Assembly (NCBI GenBank): GCA_011523545.1
Contig: WTGN01000051.1
Location: 1 to 64,000, forward strand
Direction of reading: 5' to 3'
Origin: Chloroflexota bacterium
GTDB taxonomy: Bacteria > Chloroflexota > Anaerolineae > Aggregatilineales > Phototrophicaceae
DNA length: 64,000 nt
Below, one piece after another: positions 42,615-50,279 of this stretch (positions are counted from its first letter, which is position 1; each line of letters opens with the position of its first letter). The notes under the pieces are model-generated. The model was not told where the DNA came from. It ran no database searches and worked only from the letters and a program-made list of their open reading frames with translations. Position numbers and translations under genes: made by a program.

Positions 42615-43709
42615 ATGCGACGGATCGTCCTTAAGCTGGGCACGAGTGTGCTGACCAAGGGCAGCGAAAACTTGAATCGCCAACGCATGCTGGAGCTGGC
42701 GCAGCAGGTGGCCGGTTTGCACGCCCGCGGTTACGAGATCATCGTCGTGTCGTCAGGCGCGCAGACGGCCGGCCGCAGCCAACTCGACTTCCCGGACCTG
42801 GGCAAGTCGGTGCCGGCGAAGCAGATGCTGAGCGCGGTCGGTCAAAGCCACCTCATGCGCATCTACCAGGACCTCTTCGACATATTCGAGATCAGGGCGG
42901 CGCAAATCTTGCTCACGCGCGACGACCTCAGCCATCGGCTGCGTTATCTCAACGCGCGCGATACGCTGGACACGCTGATCGAGCAGCGGATCATCCCCAT
43001 TGTCAACGAGAATGACACCATCGCCACCGAGGAGATTCGGGTCGGCGACAACGACAATTTGTCGGCTTTGGTGGCCAGCGTGGTCGATGCTGATTTGCTG
43101 ATCATCCTCACCGATCAGCCGGGCATCTTCACCGATGATCCGCGCAAGAACCCGGAGGCGGCGCTGATTCAAAATATCAGGCAGGTTTCGGACGAGCTGT
43201 TCGCGCTGGCCGGGGGCGCTGGCAGTCAAGTAGGCACCGGTGGCATGGTCACCAAGATTCAGGCCGCTCGCATCGCAAGCCGCAGCGGGATCGAGACGAT
43301 CATCGCCAGCGGCAGCGAAAGGGAGGTGGTCACCCGGCTGGTCGCGGGTGAGCGAATCGGCACGCGCATTGAAGCGGCCAAAGATCGATCGGAGAGCCGC
43401 AAGCGCTGGCTATTGACCGATCGCACGCAGGGAGCGGTGGTCGTGGACGCGGGCGCGGCGACGGTGCTGCTGCGCGGCGGCGCAAGCCTGCTGCCGGTTG
43501 GCATTCGCGAGGTGCGCGGCGAGTTTGAGCGGGGGGCGACCTTGGCGGTGCTGACGCCGGAGGGGCGCGAAATCGCGCATGGATTGAGCAATTATCAAAG
43601 CGCCGACCTGCAAAAGATTTGCGGCGTCAAGTCAAGCGAGATTGTTGACATTCTTGGTTACAGTTACGGCGACGCAGCGCTGCATCGCAATAATCTGGCG
43701 CTGCTTTAG
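42615..43709 (+). CDS. proB: Glutamate 5-kinase
   Basis: First enzyme of proline synthesis, phosphorylating glutamate at the gamma-carboxyl. The 364-residue product has an amino acid kinase domain (MRRIVLKLGTSVLT, VVSSGAQTAGR, IVNENDTIA, GDNDNLSALVAS, GTGGMVTKIQAA) and a C-terminal PUA domain (GAVVVDAGAATVLLRGGASLLPVGIREVRGEF). Its partner proA lies 1.9 kb downstream, separated by two unrelated genes. Confidence 0.95.
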   Translation: MRRIVLKLGTSVLTKGSENLNRQRMLELAQQVAGLHARGYEIIVVSSGAQTAGRSQLDFPDLGKSVPAKQMLSAVGQSHLMRIYQDLFDIFEIRAAQILLTRDDLSHRLRYLNARDTLDTLIEQRIIPIVNENDTIATEEIRVGDNDNLSALVASVVDADLLIILTDQPGIFTDDPRKNPEAALIQNIRQVSDELFALAGGAGSQVGTGGMVTKIQAARIASRSGIETIIASGSEREVVTRLVAGERIGTRIEAAKDRSESRKRWLLTDRTQGAVVVDAGAATVLLRGGASLLPVGIREVRGEFERGATLAVLTPEGREIAHGLSNYQSADLQKICGVKSSEIVDILGYSYGDAALHRNNLALL

Positions 43710-43789
43710 CGCGAGTTGACAGCAGGTTCACGAGTCGACAGCTCGGTATGCTACAAATTCTGCAAGATGGATGAGGGCAAGATTCGGCG

Positions 43790-44371
43790 ATGGAAGTCAA
43801 AAAGCGCCTCTATACCGTGGATGATGTCCTGGATTTGCAGGGTTGGGACGGCAAGCGGGACAGAAAGTATGAGTTGATCGATGGAGAGCTCATTGAAATG
43901 TCGCCGACAAATTATCCGCATGCCAGACTTGCCGGCCGTTTGTTCCGCTACTTTGAAGACTACGCTGAAAGTCGGAATCTGGGTGAAGCAAGCGTTGAAG
44001 CTGGTTTTCACCCGGCAAACGATCGGTCGACGCTTTTGGCGCCTGATGTTGCCTTCATTGTACGCGCGCGACGCCCTGACCCTGCGTCGTTCACCTTGGT
44101 GGGCTTCATGCCAGACCTTGCCGTTGAGATAAAGTCACCGAGCAACACGATGGCTGAGCTGCGGCGGAAAGCGGCAATCTACCTGGAAAACGGCACTCAA
44201 TTGGTATGGCTCATTGACCCAATGAAGCGGCGCGCTGAAATTTGCCGCTTGGGAAGAGATGGGCGATTACAAACCCATACCGTCGAGTCTGGTGGCAAGC
44301 TGGACGGCGAAGACGTCTTGCCCGGCTTCGAACTGGCGCTGCGCCAACTCTTCCCCATATCGCCAGATTAG
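43790..44371 (+). CDS. Uma2-family (DUF820) endonuclease-like protein
   Basis: A 193-residue PD-(D/E)XK-fold protein of the Uma2 family. Motifs: YELIDGELIEMSP, LLAPDVAFI (Asp) and LAVEIKSPSNT (E-x-K), then AIYLENGTQLVWLIDP. These are numerous in filamentous bacteria and often horizontally mobile; physiological function is not established. It overlaps the convergent membrane-protein gene by four bases at the 3' end and splits proB from proA. Confidence 0.85.
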   Translation: MEVKKRLYTVDDVLDLQGWDGKRDRKYELIDGELIEMSPTNYPHARLAGRLFRYFEDYAESRNLGEASVEAGFHPANDRSTLLAPDVAFIVRARRPDPASFTLVGFMPDLAVEIKSPSNTMAELRRKAAIYLENGTQLVWLIDPMKRRAEICRLGRDGRLQTHTVESGGKLDGEDVLPGFELALRQLFPISPD

Positions 44372-45390
44372 GTCGCGCCGCCCGCCTCGCCGGCAGACAG
44401 CGAACGAAGCCGGCTGCTGATCCATGCGCCCGCCAGGTAAATCCCATACATGATGAACAGAACCACGTACTCGATAAGCGGGATGCGGATTATTTCGTTG
44501 GCTTGGTATGGTTCGCGCAGCGCCAGATAGACATAGAGAACGAGCAGCAGGAACGAGCCGTAGAATGCCTGGCGCGCCCAGCGCTTTAGCCCCAGTCCGT
44601 GCATCTGGGTAATCAGGAAGATCGCCGCAAAGCCAAAGAAGAACATCGGCCAAATGTCATTCCCTTGATTCAGCGCGATTTGAAACGCATGAGGCAACAC
44701 CAGGATTTCCAACAGGAACATCCAGCGCGTGTTCAGGTGGGCGCGCAAAAACATCAGCGAGCCTTGCGTCATCACCAGCACAACATGAATGAAGCCGATC
44801 AAATGTCCCCAAGTGGGTATCATCGGATGAAACCAAAAGGTGTAAATCACGGCGAAGCTGAAAAAGTAACCATGATACCTGCGCAGGCCATCGGTGAAGG
44901 CGCGGCGGAAGCGGACTTTCCGACCGAAGAAGAGGCCGCGCCGTTGATTCTCCATCCCGAGAATAACGATGAGCATTAAGGCGACAGCGAATTGCGCGGT
45001 CCAGCTGGGCAAATCCTGGGCGATGCCATCGTAAAAGACCATCGTCTGCAAATAATGCAATACGATAAACAGGAGATTGATGCCGATTGCCCAACGGTTT
45101 ACCGGGCGCAGGGCGCTGGCGTAGTCGCCTTTGCTGTAGCGATTCTGAGCGTAGGCGATTGTGCCCCAAATCAGCAACTGATGTATGGCGAAGCCCAGCC
45201 AGGCGCTTAGCTGTCCCCAAGCCATCGGTTCCGCCAACTGCCATTCATAGACGAAGCCGTCTTCGGGATGAGGGATGATCTCGAATTGACTTAAAACACC
45301 TCCGAGCGCGATGATGGCGCATGCCAACAGGACGGAAAAAATGAGGCTCCAGTTTACGATTTGCTCGCCCTTAAGTTGAGGAAAAGTCAT
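44368..45390 (-). CDS. Polytopic membrane protein of unknown function
   Basis: A 340-residue protein with about nine hydrophobic segments, His and aromatic residues within them (LLFIVLHYLQTMVFYDG, IYTFWFHPMIPTWGHLIGFIHVV) and a short cytoplasmic tail. GGAG nine bases before the ATG at 45390 decides the start; an ATG at 45417 is possible. It lies between proB and proA on the opposite strand. No family recognised. Confidence 0.7.
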   Translation of the reverse strand: MTFPQLKGEQIVNWSLIFSVLLACAIIALGGVLSQFEIIPHPEDGFVYEWQLAEPMAWGQLSAWLGFAIHQLLIWGTIAYAQNRYSKGDYASALRPVNRWAIGINLLFIVLHYLQTMVFYDGIAQDLPSWTAQFAVALMLIVILGMENQRRGLFFGRKVRFRRAFTDGLRRYHGYFFSFAVIYTFWFHPMIPTWGHLIGFIHVVLVMTQGSLMFLRAHLNTRWMFLLEILVLPHAFQIALNQGNDIWPMFFFGFAAIFLITQMHGLGLKRWARQAFYGSFLLLVLYVYLALREPYQANEIIRIPLIEYVVLFIMYGIYLAGAWISSRLRSLSAGEAGGAT

Positions 45391-45587
45391 GTTGCGGTTC
45401 TCCGCTTGCAGAGACATGTCAAATGATTGTGATGGGCGGCCTCGCCATGCGCGATTTTGGGCGCAGTGTAATCCGTTTAGCGCACGCTGAGTATAGCGAT
45501 CTTGGGCCTGGACTAGACGCCGGCAATTGCATTTTACGCACTCGTATAGTAAATCTGTAGCGAAGGCTGGTGAGTAAAGGCGGCAAT

Positions 45588-46865
45588 ATGATAAACACAA
45601 CCGTGGATTTGATCGATCTGGCGCGGATGGGGGCGCGGGCGAAGGCGGCTGCCGCCAGCCTGGCGCGGAAGAGCACTGCCGAAAAGAACGCCGCGCTGCT
45701 CGCCATTGCCGCGGCGCTTGAAGCGAATAGCTTGAACATTCTGGAAGCCAATCAGCGCGACCTGCAAGAGGCGGCCGCCAACGGCGTGGATCCGATTTGG
45801 ATCCGCGACCGCATCGACCTGGAAACGCGCATGGCGGGCATCATCGCCGATGTGCGCAAGGTCGCCGAATTGCCCGATCCAGTCGGCGAAGTCATGCTCG
45901 AATCGACCCTGGAAAACGGCTTGCAACTGATGAAACGGCGGACGCCGCTGGGCGTGCTGGGCACGATTTATGAGTCGCGGCCGAATGTGACGGTGGATGT
46001 GGCGACCCTGGCGCTGAAGACGGGCAACGCGGTCATCTTGCGCGGCGGCTCCGACGTGCTCCACAGCAATATGCAGCTGACGCGGGTGATGCAAGATGTC
46101 TTGGCGGAGCATGGCTTCCCGCAGGATGCCATCCAGTACATCAACAGCACGGACCGCCGCTACGTCAGCGACATGCTGCGCCTGCACGATTACATCGACA
46201 TGATTATCCCGCGCGGCGGCAACAGCCTGCACAATTTCTGCCGCGAAAACAGCAGCATCCCGGTCATCACCGGCGGCATCGGCGTCTGCCACATCTTCGT
46301 CGATGAGAGCGCCCGGCTGGACAAGGCGCTGCCGGTGCTGAACAATGCCAAGACGCAGCGGCCGGCCGTATGCAACTCGATGGAGACTTTGCTGGCGCAT
46401 CGCGCAATCGCCGCTGATTTGCTGCCGCAAGTCGTTGATGTACTGGGGGCGGCCGGCGTTGAGTTCCACGCCGGCGAGCGCGCTTATCAGATCGTCGGCC
46501 GCGATGAGCGGGTCCGGCCGGCGACTGACGCCGACTTTGACACGGAGTGGTACAACCTGACGCTGAACCTGAAGGTGGTCGATGATGTGGATGAGGCGAT
46601 TGCGCACATCGGGCGCCATGGCACGCAGCACTCAGACAGCATTCTGACGGAGACGGCGGCGCATGCGGAGCGCTTTCTCAACGAGGTCGATTCGGCAGCG
46701 GTTTACTGGAACGCCAGCACACGCTTCACCGACGGCAGCGCGCTGGGTATGGGCGCCGAGGTGGCGATCAGCACGCAGAAACTGCATGCGCGCGGGCCGA
46801 TGGCGCTGGAGGAATTAACGACCTACAAGTGGATCGTGAAGGGCGATTATACTTCGCGGCCCTAA
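45588..46865 (+). CDS. proA: Gamma-glutamyl phosphate reductase
   Basis: Second enzyme of proline synthesis, reducing glutamyl-5-phosphate to the semialdehyde. The 425-residue aldehyde-dehydrogenase-fold product shows RRTPLGVLGTIYESRPNVTVDV, LRGGSD, MIIPRGG, GICHIFVDE-like GVCHIFVDES, and the catalytic Cys C262 in RPAVCNSMETLL, then GAEVAISTQKLHARGPM. The ATG at 45588 is preferred (AAAGG seven bases upstream); a GTG at 45570 is in frame. A TATAGT box lies at 45545-45550. Confidence 0.95.
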   Translation: MINTTVDLIDLARMGARAKAAAASLARKSTAEKNAALLAIAAALEANSLNILEANQRDLQEAAANGVDPIWIRDRIDLETRMAGIIADVRKVAELPDPVGEVMLESTLENGLQLMKRRTPLGVLGTIYESRPNVTVDVATLALKTGNAVILRGGSDVLHSNMQLTRVMQDVLAEHGFPQDAIQYINSTDRRYVSDMLRLHDYIDMIIPRGGNSLHNFCRENSSIPVITGGIGVCHIFVDESARLDKALPVLNNAKTQRPAVCNSMETLLAHRAIAADLLPQVVDVLGAAGVEFHAGERAYQIVGRDERVRPATDADFDTEWYNLTLNLKVVDDVDEAIAHIGRHGTQHSDSILTETAAHAERFLNEVDSAAVYWNASTRFTDGSALGMGAEVAISTQKLHARGPMALEELTTYKWIVKGDYTSRP

Positions 46866-46896
46866 GCGGCAATCAATCCACGGGCCCGGTGAACAC

Positions 46897-46924
46897 TTGA
46901 CAGCATTCAAAGCGTCGCGATAAT
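46897..46924 (+). promoter_or_regulatory. Promoter of the pheS T-box leader
   Basis: A perfect TTGACA (46897-46902) and GATAAT (46919-46924) with a 16-base spacer; transcription would start near 46931, just ahead of the T-box stem I. Confidence 0.7.
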
Positions 46925-46948
46925 GTTTTCAAAGCAATAGCGGCATCA

Positions 46949-47222
46949 AGGGCGACGACGGAGACAGTTTGCATTCGCGCGGCAACGCGCCTGCCGAAAC
47001 AGGGAGCGAGCGTCCTGGACTGGAAGCGCTCGCGGAGGCAGTTGCAAAATTCACTTCCGAGCCGACGGGTGAAAGGGCGGCGATACAGGCGCCCGAGTAG
47101 TTCGCTCCGCGAGTCCGGCGTGACAGGACTGAACGAGCGCAGCGCCGTATGCGGGCGCTGAAACAGGGTGGTACCGCGGGAACTTTGACGCTCTCGTCCC
47201 TTGATGGACTGAGGGCGTTTTT
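46949..47222 (+). promoter_or_regulatory. T-box riboswitch upstream of pheS
   Basis: Leader RNA that senses uncharged tRNA. The diagnostic T-box AGGGTGGTACCGCGGG lies at about 47165-47180. It is followed by a terminator: ACGCTCTCGTCC (47188-47199) pairs imperfectly with GGACTGAGGGCGT (47206-47218), with a T run to 47222. Binding of uncharged tRNA to the T-box would favour the antiterminator. The 5' part (GGGCGACGACGGAGACAG from 46949) looks like the start of stem I. A candidate Phe specifier UUC followed by A is at 47050-47052. The position just before pheS fits tRNA-Phe, though the specifier choice is tentative. Confidence 0.88.
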
Positions 47223-47274
47223 CTTGGATGGAGCAATCCGAAGGTTCAGCGGGAGCAAAAGCGAAGGAGACGAG

Positions 47275-48309
47275 ATGAGCGATTCAATTGAGCTGATTCG
47301 CCGGGAAGCGCTGGATGCGCTGCGGGAAATCACGGCGGGCGAAGCCTTGGCGGGCTGGCGCGGCCAATATCTGGGGCGGCGTGGTGCGGTGAACAAGCTC
47401 TTCGGCACGATTGGCGGGCTGCCGCCGGCAGAGCGCGCCGCCTTTGGGCAGCGGGTTAACGCCTTGCAGGGCGAGTTGAGCGACGCGTTTGATCAGCGCG
47501 AAACGCTGATTCAAAGTCAGCTGATGGCGCGGGATTTGGAAGAAGGCGAGATCGACATCAGCTTGCCCGCTTATCCGCGGCCTCAAGGCGGCTTGCACCC
47601 CTCCACGCGCACGCACCGCGAATTCCAGCGGATTTGGGCCGATATGGGTTTTCAGGTGTATCAGAGCCGCGAAGTCGAAGAGGACGAGTTCAACTTCAGC
47701 TTGCTCAACCTGCCGCCGCATCATCCGGCGCGGGACATGCAGGACACCTTCTACACCACCGACCCCCGGGTGCTGCTGCGCACGCATACATCGCCGGGGC
47801 AGATCCGCGCCATGCGTGAATTGGGCGCCGGCGGCAGCAAGCCCATCCGCGTCATCCTGCCGGGCATGTGCTATCGGCAGGAGCAGGTGACGGCGCGCAG
47901 CGAGATTCAATTCACGCAGGTGGAGGGGCTTGCCATCGGGCGCAATATCCGCATGAGCGATCTCAAGGGCACCATCGCCGAATTCGCCAAGCGCATGTAC
48001 AGCCCGACGGCCAAGGTGCGCTATCGGGCCTCGTATTTCCCGTTCACCGAGCCGAGCATGGAAGTCGATGTCGAGTGTTTCCTCTGTGACGGCGAAGGCT
48101 GCCGCGTCTGCAAATACACCGGCTGGCTGGAGATCGCGGGCAGCGGCATGGTGCATCCGGATGTGTTGCGCAACGGCGGTTATGATCCGAGCCAGTGGAG
48201 CGGTTTCGCCTTTGGCATGGGCCCGGAGCGGATCACCATGCTGAAACACGGCATACAGGATATCCGCTACTTCTGGGCCAACGACCTGCGTTTTCTGCGG
48301 CAATTCTAG
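47275..48309 (+). CDS. pheS: Phenylalanyl-tRNA synthetase alpha subunit
   Basis: Catalytic alpha subunit of the (alpha-beta)2 enzyme. The 344-residue product has an N-terminal coiled coil with YLGRRGAVNKLFGTIGGLPPAER, and the class II catalytic core: motif 1 region GLHPSTRTHREFQRIW, motif 2 LPGMCYRQEQVTARSEIQFTQVEG, FPFTEPSMEVDVEC, and motif 3 GFAFGMGPERITML. AAGGAGA seven bases upstream sets the ATG at 47275. The insertion CFLCDGEGCRVC has four Cys and may bind zinc. T-box regulated. Confidence 0.95.
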   Translation: MSDSIELIRREALDALREITAGEALAGWRGQYLGRRGAVNKLFGTIGGLPPAERAAFGQRVNALQGELSDAFDQRETLIQSQLMARDLEEGEIDISLPAYPRPQGGLHPSTRTHREFQRIWADMGFQVYQSREVEEDEFNFSLLNLPPHHPARDMQDTFYTTDPRVLLRTHTSPGQIRAMRELGAGGSKPIRVILPGMCYRQEQVTARSEIQFTQVEGLAIGRNIRMSDLKGTIAEFAKRMYSPTAKVRYRASYFPFTEPSMEVDVECFLCDGEGCRVCKYTGWLEIAGSGMVHPDVLRNGGYDPSQWSGFAFGMGPERITMLKHGIQDIRYFWANDLRFLRQF

Positions 48310-48328
48310 GAAGGGCGAAGGCGAGACG

Positions 48329-50239
48329 ATGGGATTGGCAAGGGGCGGGCGCGGATTCTCCGGCGCCGAAACGCTGCTGAAGCACTGGGTATGTGCGGTG
48401 CCGATGCTTCTCTTCGTCACCTTGATGGCCGCGCCTCAGCTTGACCTGATCGTGCCTGAGGTGGATGAATTCTACTTCATGAGTGACGCCGGCATGATAA
48501 TCGACGGTCCTTATACGCCGCTTGATGTATTGGCCTCGGTCGTCCGCAACAGCCCAAATCATACGCCGCTTTACTTCATTCTCTTGAATCTCTGGGGGCA
48601 TCTCGTCGGCCAGGAGATTGCGATTCTGCGTGTTCTGACCCTTTTCACCGGCTTGCTGGCGCTGGCGATGATCTATCGTTTGACGCGGGATTTCAGCGGG
48701 CCGCTGGCCGGGCTGCTGGCGCTTATCGTCGTCCTCAGCAATGCATTTTTCAACTTCTATTACGCCAACGCGCGCATGTATCCCCTGCTGGTTTTGCTGG
48801 CGGCGCTGGCGCTCTGGCTGTACTTGCGCATTGTTCATAGGACGCGGGAGGCAAGAAACCGCGATTATGCAGCGCTGACATTTGTCTGTTACCTGTTGGC
48901 CAATACGCATGTTTTCAGCGCCTTGCTTTTCGCTGCCGTCGGCATTTATCACTTGCTGCATGTGCCAAAAGATCGGCGTTGGCTGAAGGTATCGCTGGCT
49001 GTTCTGGCGGGGCTGCTGCTATTTTCGCCCTGGCTGGGCGTGCTGCTAACCAGCGGCCTCGAACGCAACAGCGCCTCCTTCTGGCCGGAGAGCGACGATC
49101 TGGGTCAGGTCCTGGCCGCATTGCAGGCGGTCGCGTTTAACGGCAGCGCTATCCTGCTGCTCTTGGCGCTCGCCGGCTTGGCGATGAGCTGGCGCGGTCA
49201 ACGGCCGACGACGACGCGCTTCCTGCCCATCGCCTTGTATTTCCTGGCCGCGTTTGGCCTGGTGGCGCAGTTCAGCGAGGGTTTCGGGGTGAGCAAAGTA
49301 CGGCTGGCGCTGGCCGGCTGGCCGGTGATCATCGTGCTCATCGCGGTCGGGCTTGTCACTTGGATTCGCTGGCGAAAACTGTTGGCGTCCTTGGCGCTGT
49401 TGTGGATTGTGGCCGGCCTCAGCTACCAGCAATCTGCCGATTGGCGCGCCTTGTTCGCCGGGCGCGAGCGGCCTTATGCGCAGCCGGCCTGGCACATCGT
49501 CAGCAGGCTGGCGCTGCAATCGTTTTCCTCAGCGCCGATTCTCACTTATCTCGTGGACCTCACTGACATTCACTGGCCCGCCTATATCAATTATCCGCAA
49601 AGCCGATACTATTTCGCCGATCGCGGTCTTGAGTTGGTCACGCCCGAAGATCGAGCCGGTTTCAGGGACTATGTGCTGCGGCACAGCAACAGAGAACCTT
49701 TTATGCGCGTCTTCTATCAGACCTCCAGAGTCGACGCCGCCGAAGCGGACGCGCTGGACACCACCATGCGCGGGGCAAATTACGAGGCGTGCGATGTCAG
49801 CGAATTCGGCATCGACACTGTCCTGGTCCTGTATGGCTGGCCGATACTGAATTGCAGCGAGCCGGTGGCGCCGGCGGCCGCGGAGACCGAACTGATCAGC
49901 TATTTCCTTTACGATGTTGAAGTTGACAGGACGGAAGACAAGATTGTGTTCGTCGATCAATGGCGGGCGCGGAAGGCATTCGCGGCGGAAGCCATCAATT
50001 TGTCGCATCAATTGATCAGCGCCGAATGGGAAAATGTCGCGCAGCTCGACCTGCCGCTGGTGCATGAAAACAACTTGCGACAATTCTCCATTGATATCGC
50101 TGACGTCCCCGCCGGCAACTATCGACTGATGACGATCATTTATGAAGGGCGGACGGGCGAGCGATTCGATTGGACCGACAACCCGGATAAGCCGGCCTAT
50201 ATGCTGGCGCTTGCTGACCTGGTCATACCTGAGCGCTAA
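48329..50239 (+). CDS. GT-C membrane glycosyltransferase between pheS and pheT
   Basis: A 636-residue protein with about 11 helices in the first 380 residues and an external C-terminal domain. The first external loop has PEVDEFYF (D46-E47), the acidic motif of dolichyl-phosphate-mannose-type glycosyltransferases. The segment NFYYANARMYPLLVLLAALALWLYLRI is typical of family 39-like proteins. It starts 19 bases after pheS and ends 40 bases before pheT, so it should share the T-box control. Its link to aminoacylation, if any, is unknown. Confidence 0.82.
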   Translation: MGLARGGRGFSGAETLLKHWVCAVPMLLFVTLMAAPQLDLIVPEVDEFYFMSDAGMIIDGPYTPLDVLASVVRNSPNHTPLYFILLNLWGHLVGQEIAILRVLTLFTGLLALAMIYRLTRDFSGPLAGLLALIVVLSNAFFNFYYANARMYPLLVLLAALALWLYLRIVHRTREARNRDYAALTFVCYLLANTHVFSALLFAAVGIYHLLHVPKDRRWLKVSLAVLAGLLLFSPWLGVLLTSGLERNSASFWPESDDLGQVLAALQAVAFNGSAILLLLALAGLAMSWRGQRPTTTRFLPIALYFLAAFGLVAQFSEGFGVSKVRLALAGWPVIIVLIAVGLVTWIRWRKLLASLALLWIVAGLSYQQSADWRALFAGRERPYAQPAWHIVSRLALQSFSSAPILTYLVDLTDIHWPAYINYPQSRYYFADRGLELVTPEDRAGFRDYVLRHSNREPFMRVFYQTSRVDAAEADALDTTMRGANYEACDVSEFGIDTVLVLYGWPILNCSEPVAPAAAETELISYFLYDVEVDRTEDKIVFVDQWRARKAFAAEAINLSHQLISAEWENVAQLDLPLVHENNLRQFSIDIADVPAGNYRLMTIIYEGRTGERFDWTDNPDKPAYMLALADLVIPER

Positions 50240-50279
50240 ACCGCATGCGGGATTATCACGAGAAAGGACAGAAGAACGG

